Assembly: GCF_021390515.1 (NCBI RefSeq)
Contig: NZ_JAJUXI010000010.1
Location: 62,001-126,000, forward strand
Origin: Dyadobacter sp. CY326
Lineage (GTDB): Bacteria > Bacteroidota > Bacteroidia > Cytophagales > Spirosomataceae
Reading direction: 5' to 3'
DNA: 64,000 bases
Numbering within the stretch: the first letter of the stretch is position 1; the number at the start of each line of letters is the position of its first letter. The notes under the pieces were generated by a model. That model searched no databases and had not been told where the DNA came from. It worked only from the letters and a program-made list of their open reading frames with translations. Position numbers and translations under genes: made by a program. Shown here piece by piece: positions 25,700-33,905 of the stretch.

Positions 25700-26929
25700 A
25701 TGAATAAAATCCTTACATCATTATTTGCCCCCGTTGTCGTCGCCGGCATGTGGGTAAGCTGCACCAATGACAATGTTGGGCCAGGTGAAGTGAACAAGGT
25801 GAATCCGATCCAGATTTCATCCCGCATTTCGGAGGGGACCAATGATTTTGCATTCAAGTTTCTTCACACATTGCAGAAAACCCAGCCGGCAAATGAGAAC
25901 ATGTTCGTTTCGCCGTTGAGCCTGCATATGGCGCTCGGAATGCTGCTTAATGGTGCTGAGGAAGGCACGGCTGATGAAATACGCAAAGCCCTCGAAATGG
26001 AAGGCGTTTCCATTGATGACCTTAATAATGCTTACAAAACACTGATTAATGACCTGCCTGTTGCAGATTCGAAAGTAACGCTAGGCCTTGCTAATTCGAT
26101 TTGGTACAAAAGCGGCTTCGATGTTAAGCCGGATTTTCAAACGGTGTTGAAGAATTCTTTTAATGCACAGGCAACCGGCCTCCCTTTCGATAATGCTGCC
26201 AAAGCGAAAATTAACCAGTGGGCGAGTGATAAAACCAATGGCAAGATTCAGCAAGTCATAGAGGAAATTAAGCCTGATCACGTAATGTTTTTGTTGAATG
26301 CCTTGTATTTTAAAGGCGACTGGAAGCATCAATTTGATGCAAAAAAGACCGTTGACGAAACATTCAGACTGCAAAACGGCAGCGAGAAGCCAGTTAAAAT
26401 GATGTTCGCCAAATCCAGTTTCAAAACTTTCAGCGCAGAAGCTTACAGCATGGTCCGGCTTCCTTACGCGAATGGGCAGTTTAATATGACATTATTGGTC
26501 CCAAAAGGACAGAATACAGTTGACGAAATGCTCAGTAGTTTGAATCCTGACGATTGGGAAAGGCTTGGCAACGCACCAGAGACGAGCATTGAGGTGGGTT
26601 TACCGAGATTTACGTTGAAATATTCAGCCCAACTGAAAGAAACGCTTAAAAAAATGTTCATTCAAAAAGCTTTCACTTCTGAAGCCGAGCTCGGAAAAAT
26701 TAATGAAAAAGCGGACTTGTTTGTGGATTTTGTTAAGCAGGATACTTATCTGGGCATTGATGAAAAAGGAACCGAAGCTGCCGCAGTCACCTCAATTGGG
26801 GTTGGTGTCACATCAGCCGGCCCAAATAATCGGATCGTTTGTGATCGCCCGTTTGCACTAATTATCAGCGAAAATACTTCAAATACAATTCTTTTCATGG
26901 GCAGAATTAACAACCCGGAAAGCAAGTAA
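25700..26929 (+). CDS. Serpin family protease inhibitor, lipoprotein
   Basis: This 409-residue serpin has a lipoprotein signal with the lipobox cysteine in GMWVSCTND (about residue 21). Family landmarks are FVSPLSLHMALGML, LLNALYFKGDW and the C-terminal DRPFALII. The reactive-centre hinge GTEAAAVTS (about 357) has small residues throughout, as needed for loop insertion, so it is probably inhibitory. The scissile bond likely falls near Val-Thr-Ser, hinting at elastase- or subtilisin-like targets. It would sit at the cell surface or in the periplasm. Confidence 0.93.
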   Translation: MNKILTSLFAPVVVAGMWVSCTNDNVGPGEVNKVNPIQISSRISEGTNDFAFKFLHTLQKTQPANENMFVSPLSLHMALGMLLNGAEEGTADEIRKALEMEGVSIDDLNNAYKTLINDLPVADSKVTLGLANSIWYKSGFDVKPDFQTVLKNSFNAQATGLPFDNAAKAKINQWASDKTNGKIQQVIEEIKPDHVMFLLNALYFKGDWKHQFDAKKTVDETFRLQNGSEKPVKMMFAKSSFKTFSAEAYSMVRLPYANGQFNMTLLVPKGQNTVDEMLSSLNPDDWERLGNAPETSIEVGLPRFTLKYSAQLKETLKKMFIQKAFTSEAELGKINEKADLFVDFVKQDTYLGIDEKGTEAAAVTSIGVGVTSAGPNNRIVCDRPFALIISENTSNTILFMGRINNPESK

Positions 26930-26962
26930 CATTATCTATTAGCCATAAAATATTAAAGATAA

Positions 26963-26987
26963 AAAATGCCAGGAACCCTGGCATTTT
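26963..26987 (+). terminator. Terminator of the serpin gene
   Basis: AAAATGCCAGG (26963-26973) pairs with CCTGGCATTTT (26977-26987) around a 3-base loop, 34 bases after the serpin stop. Confidence 0.8.
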
Positions 26988-26998
26988 CGGGGTGCGTT

Positions 26999-27035
26999 AT
27001 CGTCCGGAGGCCTTGCTTTCGGACGATTTTGTTTT
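26999..27035 (+). terminator. Second hairpin with T-rich tail before the LVIVD gene
   Basis: ATCGTCCG (26999-27006) pairs with CGGACGAT (27020-27027), 13-base loop, followed by TTTGTTTT. It could be a backup terminator for the serpin or a leader element of the gene at 27123. Confidence 0.4.
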
Positions 27036-27122
27036 AAAGGCTTACAACCTTTCAAAGCGTGCTTGTGTCATAACCCAACCAAGTATAAATGTAATTTTTA
27101 CTATCCTCTTTACGCTAACGCT

Positions 27123-28424
27123 ATGAAAGTCAAACTTCTACATTTACTCATTTTCTTTGCCGCTACAACCTTCTGGTCATGCAATGATCAATGCAAAGAA
27201 ACGCGCGTTACAAGACGTTTCAACAATGTGACACGCTCGCTCATGGAGCTGCGCACACAAGTTGGAAAACAGTCACCGAGGGCCATGGAACATCCTGGCA
27301 AAATGTATGTTAAAGGAGATTATCTATTTGTAAATGAGGTGAAAGAAGGCATTCATGTGATCAATAACAAAGACCGCTCGCACCCCGAATCTGTCACGTT
27401 CATTAAAATTCCGGGCAATGGCGACATTGCAGTCCGCGACAACATTTTATACGCCGACAGCTTTTCCGATCTGGTTGCCATCGATATCAGTGATCCATCG
27501 AATCCTATTGAACTCAATCGGGTCAAAAACGTCTTCAAGTCAGGCACTTTTGACGGGGGATTCTGGACGCTGAATGAGTCAACGGGCGCAATCAATGATC
27601 AGGACGTTGAGCTCGTTACTGAGATCGTAGAAGTGAATTGTGAAGAAGACATTGTGCCCACGTCTTGGTGGGAGGGGGGCTGGTTTGTGGATAAGGCCGT
27701 TTTTTCAAGTTTCTCTTCCGGCGCTTCTTCGTCCGCACCCAAGGCTGCGGGAAGCAATGGTCAGGCCGGTTCAATGTCTCGTTTTGCATTGCATCAAAAT
27801 TTCCTTTACACCGTCGGGCAAAATGATCTGCATTTGTTCAACATTGCAACGCCCTCGAAACCAACAGATTTTGCCGTTGTAAATATGGGATGGGGTATAG
27901 AAACGATTTTTCCGTATGAAGACAAACTGTTTATCGGTTCATCGACAGGCATGTTCATTTACGACAACAGCAATCCCGCAGCGCCCAAGCAACTTTCCGT
28001 ATTCCAGCATGGACGCGCCTGCGACCCGGTTGTTGTGCATGATGACATTGCATACGTAACATTGCGCACGGGCACAGCATGCCAGGGAACACAAAACCAG
28101 CTCGATCTGGTGGATATCAGCAATCCGGCTGCTCCTCAGCTTATCAAGAGTTATCAAATGGAAAATCCGCATGGATTAAGCATCGATTTCCCTGCACTTT
28201 ATCTTTGCGAAGGCGAGCTCGGGTTGAAAGTTTTTGATATAAAAGATAAATTCAATGTTGATAAAAATCAGTTGGCTAATTTCAAAGACATTGACGCATA
28301 TGATGTGATTTCAATGGGAAAAACACTGTTGCTGATCGGGAAGGACGGTTTTTACCAATACGACGCAAGCAATCCGCGCGACCTGCGACTGCTTAGCAAA
28401 ATTCCTGTCGGTAAAGCGATTTAA
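27123..28424 (+). CDS. LVIVD-repeat lipoprotein
   Basis: This 433-residue surface lipoprotein has its lipobox cysteine in TTFWSCNDQ (about residue 20). It carries repeated beta-propeller blades of the LVIVD type: LVAIDISDPSNPIELNRV, LHLFNIATPSKPTDFAVV, MFIYDNSNPAAPKQLSVF and LDLVDISNPAAPQLIKSY. ATG 27123 is preferred to the TTG at 27063, because it starts the signal peptide directly. It lies 27 bases before the next gene, so the two may be coexpressed. The ligand is unknown. Confidence 0.88.
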   Translation: MKVKLLHLLIFFAATTFWSCNDQCKETRVTRRFNNVTRSLMELRTQVGKQSPRAMEHPGKMYVKGDYLFVNEVKEGIHVINNKDRSHPESVTFIKIPGNGDIAVRDNILYADSFSDLVAIDISDPSNPIELNRVKNVFKSGTFDGGFWTLNESTGAINDQDVELVTEIVEVNCEEDIVPTSWWEGGWFVDKAVFSSFSSGASSSAPKAAGSNGQAGSMSRFALHQNFLYTVGQNDLHLFNIATPSKPTDFAVVNMGWGIETIFPYEDKLFIGSSTGMFIYDNSNPAAPKQLSVFQHGRACDPVVVHDDIAYVTLRTGTACQGTQNQLDLVDISNPAAPQLIKSYQMENPHGLSIDFPALYLCEGELGLKVFDIKDKFNVDKNQLANFKDIDAYDVISMGKTLLLIGKDGFYQYDASNPRDLRLLSKIPVGKAI

Positions 28425-28451
28425 CTTCATTCATCGTCAAAGAACCATCTG

Positions 28452-29036
28452 ATGAAAGCAACATCTTTTGCATGGATTGTTTGTCTCCTCGCGTTTGGCA
28501 CATTGCATGCGCAGCAACAAGTTCCTTTAAAATATGTCAACCATACGGAATTTGGCGGTTTATTTGGAAGGGTAAAATTTACAAACCCGAACAACGCCAA
28601 CAAAAAAATCGTAGACAACCGGTTGAATCTAACGCTGCAAACATTCAATGGCATAACACTCAACAGCAGGCTTGTTGCGGGTGTTACGATTGGGATGGAT
28701 TGGTATAAAACAGCGCTGTTGAATCCTATTGCTGGCGGAGTAAGATATGATTTTGCCAAAAAAGGAAATGTTAAAGTCTTCGCCACCGCCGACGCTGGTT
28801 ACGGCTTTACCTGGCTGCACGACGATTCCGAGGGTTTCGAAACAAAAGGCGGCCTAATGCTCAATCCTGGCGTGGGACTGAAAATCGGCAAGCCGGGGGA
28901 AGCGGCAGTGACATTAACAATGAGTTATAAAAGACAGGAAGCGCACATCACAAAGGTTCCGCTTTGGGATCAGGTGGAACGATTTGAAGACCGTGTTTAC
29001 AACCGGCTTGCGCTCAGATTAGGAGTTATTTTTTGA
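28452..29036 (+). CDS. Small outer-membrane beta-barrel protein
   Basis: The 194-residue protein has a signal peptide ending at LHAQ and then alternating amphipathic strands, ending with YNRLALRLGVIF, a C-terminal aromatic typical of outer-membrane barrels. The length suits an 8-stranded barrel. It is probably cotranscribed with the LVIVD lipoprotein. No specific family is recognised. Confidence 0.75.
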   Translation: MKATSFAWIVCLLAFGTLHAQQQVPLKYVNHTEFGGLFGRVKFTNPNNANKKIVDNRLNLTLQTFNGITLNSRLVAGVTIGMDWYKTALLNPIAGGVRYDFAKKGNVKVFATADAGYGFTWLHDDSEGFETKGGLMLNPGVGLKIGKPGEAAVTLTMSYKRQEAHITKVPLWDQVERFEDRVYNRLALRLGVIF

Positions 29037-29062
29037 GCATTAAGAAGAACATATAACAAATG

Positions 29063-30184
29063 TCAAGCTTGGGATTTCACCTCAGGTCTGACATTGTTTT
29101 TGCTGCCAAAAACCTCTATTTCTTTCAGAAACATTGCTTCTCCCCGGTTATACCAGGCACGAAACTTCTGTGATTGGTCCAGATGGTTTGGTAAATATTC
29201 CAGGATAACTGAAAGATCGAAAGTTTTGGAAGTGACACCAGCGCCAGAAATAACGCCATCGGTTGCATTGCATTCTTGCTCAAAATGGTTGGGAACGGGA
29301 ACCATCATCACAGGTTTGCCCAAATACATTGCTTCACAAACCGATTCAAAACCAGCAGTTGTCACCAGCGCTTTACAGCTCGCCAGCATGCGCAAATATT
29401 TCTCGCTGTTAATGCGATGGAATGTCAATGTTTCGTCAAAAACAAACTCATCCGAAGCATCATGGTTATCCCAAAAACAATGAAGCTTGATTTCCGGGTG
29501 TTTTAAATGCCAATTGATAATCTGCTGACTCAGACTGTGGTGCGTCATGTAAACCAACAGAAAATTTTCTCTAGTTGGCTTTGTGTTTAAAACCTCCCGT
29601 CGCAACAAAGGCGGGACAACCGTTATTTTAAGGTCATTTCTCGATTCCATTTCGCGGAACGAAAGGGCAAGCCGCTTTGCCGAAAGCCAGGAAGTTAGTT
29701 TTGAATTGAAATTGATAATCAGCTGGTTAACCTTGCTATTTTTTGGGAAAATAAACTTTGGATGCAGCAAAAGATATTGATGCGCAATGCAAACCATCGG
29801 AACCTTGGAGCGGTAAAGCACATTGTACAAACCGCTATAAGTTTCATAAAAACTAATGATCAGGTCCGGCTGCAAGCGCTCAATGGTTTGATTGATCAAG
29901 CTTAATCCCGACAAATATTTTGAAGCATTGCGAAACAGATTGTAAACTGTCGCGCTAAGGTTAATGCCCTCAGCTTGTGGATTGTAGACAATGTTGGGAG
30001 CAGAGAAATGGTAAACCGGTGATGCGATCTGCTCTTCGAAAAATGAAGGAATAATCCGCCCTTCCGATGCGCCAACCATCGCCGCCGTAATTTCATGGCC
30101 AGCATTGCGCAAGATCTGACCAAGCGAAATGGCCTGTGTCAAATGTCCGCGCCCTTCTCCCTGCACCAGAAAAACGATTTTCAT
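29063..30184 (-). CDS. MurG-like GT-B glycosyltransferase
   Basis: The 373-residue GT-B protein opens with VFLVQGEGRGHLTQAISLGQ, the glycine-rich acceptor loop of MurG/diacylglycerol glucosyltransferase-like enzymes. Its C-terminal nucleotide-sugar site is VTTAGFESVCEAMYLGKPVM. It overlaps the upstream metallophosphoesterase by 4 bases (ATGA), indicating a two-gene operon. The acceptor is unknown; a cell-envelope lipid is a reasonable guess. Confidence 0.8.
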   Translation of the reverse strand: MKIVFLVQGEGRGHLTQAISLGQILRNAGHEITAAMVGASEGRIIPSFFEEQIASPVYHFSAPNIVYNPQAEGINLSATVYNLFRNASKYLSGLSLINQTIERLQPDLIISFYETYSGLYNVLYRSKVPMVCIAHQYLLLHPKFIFPKNSKVNQLIINFNSKLTSWLSAKRLALSFREMESRNDLKITVVPPLLRREVLNTKPTRENFLLVYMTHHSLSQQIINWHLKHPEIKLHCFWDNHDASDEFVFDETLTFHRINSEKYLRMLASCKALVTTAGFESVCEAMYLGKPVMMVPVPNHFEQECNATDGVISGAGVTSKTFDLSVILEYLPNHLDQSQKFRAWYNRGEAMFLKEIEVFGSKNNVRPEVKSQA

Positions 30185-31053
30185 AGATATCGTTGGTTTT
30201 TGCCCGGAATCAGTGCTGTAAACGCCACTTGCTTTTCAATGCTTGCGGGGAAGTTTTCAATAATGGCCTGACTCTCGCTTTTTTTGTTGCTTGACTTAAC
30301 CTGAACAGCATGCTGATCATAGTAGAGCAGACTCCAATTGCCATCGAAATCTTCGACCAACGCGCTCAATGTTTCCACCCAGTCGCCGGAATTCATGTAC
30401 ATAATTCCGTCGATTTCCCGAATGGCAGGATGGTGAATGTGACCGCAAATAACGCCGTCGCAATTGCGGGATTTGGCCAGTTCCGTTAGCTTTTCTTCAA
30501 AGTCCGTCATGTAATTGACAGCCATTTTCACAGACTGTTTTACACGCTGCGACAGCGAATAGTAAGACAAACCTCTCCAAGCCCGGTAACGATTGTAAAG
30601 CTTGTTGACCCAAAGCAGGAATGTGTAACCCATGTCACCCAGATAGGCAAGCCATTTAAGGTGCGTCGTGATGGAGTCGAAAACGTCGCCGTGGGTGATA
30701 TAATAGCGCTTTGCGCCGGAGTTGAGAATGTAATCTTTCCGGATCTGAAAATGCTTTCCGAGCCGCAGTGGAATGATCTGGTCCAGAAAATCGTCGTGAT
30801 TTCCGCGGATGTAGATGACTTTCGTTTTATTTTCCTCGATCATCTTCAACACACGTTTGAAAAACATCGTGTGCTTGCGTTTCCAGACACCATATTTTTT
30901 TAGCTGCCAGGCGTCAATGATGTCGCCATTTAAGATCAGCTTTTTGCAGGAATAGCTTTTCAGGAAACTGGTAACTTCTTCTGCCTTCGAACCACCCGCG
31001 CCGAGGTGTAAGTCAGAAATGATGATTGTTCGAAAGTGAGTTGTTTCTCCCAT
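30181..31053 (-). CDS. LpxH-like calcineurin-type metallophosphoesterase
   Basis: The full set of metal-binding motifs is present in order: SDLHLGAGG, NGDIIDAW, RGNHDD, THGDVFD and CGHIHHPA. The arrangement resembles UDP-2,3-diacylglucosamine diphosphatase (LpxH) and its homologues, which act in lipid A synthesis. I start at ATG 31053 (MGETTHFRTIIISDLHLG), since it lies close to the first motif. An ATG at 31086 would add 11 residues with no conservation clue. It overlaps the glycosyltransferase start, which suggests a joint envelope-lipid function. Confidence 0.8.
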   Translation of the reverse strand: MGETTHFRTIIISDLHLGAGGSKAEEVTSFLKSYSCKKLILNGDIIDAWQLKKYGVWKRKHTMFFKRVLKMIEENKTKVIYIRGNHDDFLDQIIPLRLGKHFQIRKDYILNSGAKRYYITHGDVFDSITTHLKWLAYLGDMGYTFLLWVNKLYNRYRAWRGLSYYSLSQRVKQSVKMAVNYMTDFEEKLTELAKSRNCDGVICGHIHHPAIREIDGIMYMNSGDWVETLSALVEDFDGNWSLLYYDQHAVQVKSSNKKSESQAIIENFPASIEKQVAFTALIPGKNQRYL

Positions 31054-31174
31054 GTTACAAATATTCTCATTTAACATTAACTGCATGTTACTGGCAGGTT
31101 ATCAGATGATTAAGAAAACAGTAAAACCGGGTTGAAAAAGTTTGTAGAACTACTTATATGTTATTAGCGGTGAC

Positions 31175-31209
31175 TTTGTATGGTAAAAAGAATACTTTTT
31201 TTATATTTG
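31175..31209 (+). promoter_or_regulatory. Putative promoter of the TonB-domain gene
   Basis: TTTG at 31175-31178 and TATATTTG at 31202-31209, with 23 bases between, fit the Bacteroidota TTTG/TAnnTTTG pattern. The ATG at 31229 lies 19 bases beyond the -7 element. Confidence 0.5.
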
Positions 31210-31228
31210 TTTGAACAATTCATAACTC

Positions 31229-32674
31229 ATGAAGCAACTTTTCCTCATTCTCATTCTTTGCTGTCAGTCTGTTTTTGGGCAAAAAGTTTATTTGTCTCAC
31301 GAGGTCGAAACGCAGGCTGAGCCAGCAGGCGGACTGGCGCATATCAGTCAGTTCATTGCTTCCAATGTGCAAATTCCGTTCGAAAGCGCCGTCAAGGGAA
31401 TCAATGGGCGCGTTTATGTCAAAGGCGTTGTGGAACCGGACGGTGGCATGTCACAATTGGAAATTTCACGAGGGCTGGATTCGCTGACCAACAAAGAGGC
31501 CATTCGCATTATGAGTCTTTACAAAGCCTGGAAGCCTGCTGTGCTGAAAGGAGAAATGGTGAGACAATTCATCGTTTATCCAATCGCGTTTAAAGCGCCA
31601 GCAACTCCCAACTTTGACATTGAAAAACATGCGCTTATTAACTATTTTGATGAAATGTATCGTGCTGTAAACGACCCGAAAAAGTCTGAATTCAGAAGCA
31701 TTATGCCGCTTGATGAGCGGGGTTACATTAAAGCCGATGTAATTTATGAGCAGTTAAGAGGCGGAAAATGGAAGGAAGTGGCGCGAGTGCCTTTCCAGAA
31801 AAAAGAAATTTGGTATCACCTTGATTTATTGCACGATAAATCCGATTCTCTTAAAGTGCATCAAGTGGTTGCCAGGGACGATAATGCTGCAAGCCACTCT
31901 TCGGAAGCCGTGTTTCAAATGAACGGAAAGTTGCTGGAATACACGGAATATGGGCCCGACAATAAAGCATCGCTGATCAAAAAATATGATTTGAATGGCA
32001 TGTTGCGCAATATGCAAGTAATATCCGACAGCGCGAGCTTGCATCTTTCCTGGCATGACAACGGGCAGATGGGGACTGTTGTGGAAGTTCCTGTTATGAA
32101 GGCAAACGAAATTCGGGAGCAGATGTTCGTGAATGCCTGGAACAGGGATGGAAGCCAGATCGTGAAGGAGGGCGACGGATATTGGAGATCGGTGAGCAGG
32201 ATGGAGGGGAAATTGCTTACAGAAGAGGGCGCTGTGGTTAAAGGCAAGAAAAATGGAAAATGGCTCGGCAAATGGGCGGATAGCACATTGCATTACGAAG
32301 AGACCTACGAAAACGGCTTGATGAAAGCAGGAATTGCGTATGAAGATGGTCAAAAGCGCACTTATGACAAACCCGTTATTCAGCCCGAATTCAAAGGAGG
32401 CATCAACAAACTTTACAGCTTTTTGGGTCAAAACATTCAATATCCGATGGAAGCTTCGCGCCGGGGCGTACAGGGAAGAGTTTTTCTCTCATTCGTTGTT
32501 TGCGAAGATGGCAGCATGTGCGATTACAAAGTGATCAGCGGCGTGGGATTTGGCCTCAATGAAGAAGCTTTGCGTGTTGTCAAAAAAATGAATGGCATGT
32601 GGGAGCCCGGCGTCATGCGCGGAAAAGTAGTTCGGGTTAAATATAACCTTCCTATCAATTTTGCAATAGAATAG
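31229..32674 (+). CDS. Protein with two TonB C-terminal domains flanking MORN-like repeats
   Basis: The 481-residue protein has a signal peptide ending at SVFGQ. A TonB-CTD-like module covers about 40-130 (VKGINGRVYVKGVVEPDGGM). A middle region carries MORN/YwqK-like repeats (DNGQMGTVVEV, KNGKWLGKWADSTLHYEETY). A second TonB-CTD module covers about 390-481 (ASRRGVQGRVFLSFVVCEDG). There is no N-terminal proton-motor anchor, so it is probably a periplasmic or surface protein that borrows the TonB fold and not an energy transducer. A terminator follows. Confidence 0.82.
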   Translation: MKQLFLILILCCQSVFGQKVYLSHEVETQAEPAGGLAHISQFIASNVQIPFESAVKGINGRVYVKGVVEPDGGMSQLEISRGLDSLTNKEAIRIMSLYKAWKPAVLKGEMVRQFIVYPIAFKAPATPNFDIEKHALINYFDEMYRAVNDPKKSEFRSIMPLDERGYIKADVIYEQLRGGKWKEVARVPFQKKEIWYHLDLLHDKSDSLKVHQVVARDDNAASHSSEAVFQMNGKLLEYTEYGPDNKASLIKKYDLNGMLRNMQVISDSASLHLSWHDNGQMGTVVEVPVMKANEIREQMFVNAWNRDGSQIVKEGDGYWRSVSRMEGKLLTEEGAVVKGKKNGKWLGKWADSTLHYEETYENGLMKAGIAYEDGQKRTYDKPVIQPEFKGGINKLYSFLGQNIQYPMEASRRGVQGRVFLSFVVCEDGSMCDYKVISGVGFGLNEEALRVVKKMNGMWEPGVMRGKVVRVKYNLPINFAIE

Positions 32675-32697
32675 CAACCCATTCCTGCCATTTGTCC

Positions 32698-32733
32698 AAT
32701 TCCAAAGCCAGTCAAACGCTTTGGAATTTTTTT
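32698..32733 (+). terminator. Terminator after the TonB-domain gene
   Basis: AATTCCAAAGC (32698-32708) pairs with GCTTTGGAATT (32718-32728), followed by a T-run to 32733. Confidence 0.85.
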
Positions 32734-32805
32734 ATCCCAAAAAGTAATAAAATGTAATCTTGATTTGATAATATTGTGATATCACTTTACTATCATAATA
32801 GAACC

Positions 32806-33669
32806 ATGAATGAGAAAGAATTACGTTCGATGTCGGGCTATTTACTCTTTGTAGCAGGCTTGATTTTACTCGCAGGCGGAGTCGTTTATGGCGTGAATGC
32901 AGGCGATCCTGTGATTGGCGGGTTGCTGTTTTTGGCAGGATTTGTCATTTTAATTGGTCTGACGGTCATTAATCCGAATGAAGCCGTTGTGGCCACTTTT
33001 TTTGGAGATTACATGGGCACAATGAAGCAAAACGGCTTACGCTGGGTCAATCCATTGTTTTTGAGAAAGAAAATCAGTTTGCGGGCCAGAAACCTCAATG
33101 GACAGAAATTAAAAGTCAACGACAAGCTCGGAAATCCGATCGAGATTGCAGCCGTGGTCGTTTGGCGGGTTGGTGACACAGCAAAAGCGTCTTTTGAAGT
33201 GGATGATTATGTAAAATATGTCGAGATCCAATCCGAAGCCGCGGTCAGGCATTTGGCAGGCGTGTATGCATATGACACGATGGAAGATGAAGATCTGCAA
33301 ATTCAGGAAGTGACATTGAGGGATGGAAGTGGCAAAATCAACGAAATGCTGGAAGCCGAACTAACGGAACGCCTCAGCCGCGCTGGCATTGACGTGCTTG
33401 AATCGCGAATCAGTCACCTGGCTTATGCGCCCGAAATTGCCGGAGCAATGTTGCAGCGTCAGCAAGCATCAGCCGTTGTTGCGGCGCGTCGCCAGATCGT
33501 GAATGGTGCCGTCGGCATGGTGGATATGGCTTTGTCCATGCTTTCGGAAAAGGGCATTGTAGAGCTCGACGAAGAGCGTAAAGCCGCAATGGTCAGCAAC
33601 TTGCTGGTTGTGCTTTGTGGTGAGAAAGCCGCCACACCGATCCTGAACGCAGGCACTTTGTATCCATGA
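32806..33669 (+). CDS. SPFH/Band 7 domain membrane protein
   Basis: The 287-residue protein has two adjacent transmembrane segments (about 9-30 and 35-55). An SPFH domain follows ([37 protein letters not shown]), then an alanine-rich helical stretch ([20 protein letters not shown]) typical of stomatin-like oligomers. ATG 32806 is preferred to GTG 32776. It ends one base before a ribbon-helix-helix gene, a tight pairing. Confidence 0.9.
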   Translation: MNEKELRSMSGYLLFVAGLILLAGGVVYGVNAGDPVIGGLLFLAGFVILIGLTVINPNEAVVATFFGDYMGTMKQNGLRWVNPLFLRKKISLRARNLNGQKLKVNDKLGNPIEIAAVVVWRVGDTAKASFEVDDYVKYVEIQSEAAVRHLAGVYAYDTMEDEDLQIQEVTLRDGSGKINEMLEAELTERLSRAGIDVLESRISHLAYAPEIAGAMLQRQQASAVVAARRQIVNGAVGMVDMALSMLSEKGIVELDEERKAAMVSNLLVVLCGEKAATPILNAGTLYP

Positions 33670-33670
33670 T

Positions 33671-33859
33671 ATGGCAGAGAAAAAAGCATTTGTTTTACGC
33701 GTGAATCCTGATATGCTCAAAGAATTGGAAATTTGGGCGCAGCAGGATTTTCGTAGTTTGAATGGTCAGATCGAATTTTTGCTCAACGAAGCCCTCAAAA
33801 AGCAAAAGCGTTCCAAGGCAAAGGATCAAAAATCGGATGGATCTGACCAAATACAGTAA
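33671..33859 (+). CDS. Arc-like ribbon-helix-helix protein
   Basis: The 62-residue protein has the RHH pattern: strand [20 protein letters not shown], turn-and-helix [16 protein letters not shown], and a basic tail. The start is one base after the SPFH stop. Arc-type proteins bind DNA as dimers of RHH dimers, so it might regulate the pair. Its Lys/Asp-rich tail (residues 46-62) looks disordered. Confidence 0.85.
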   Translation: MAEKKAFVLRVNPDMLKELEIWAQQDFRSLNGQIEFLLNEALKKQKRSKAKDQKSDGSDQIQ

Positions 33860-33905
33860 GTTTGCGTAACTTAGTTGTCCTACTATCTAATTCTAATAAA
33901 CACAG

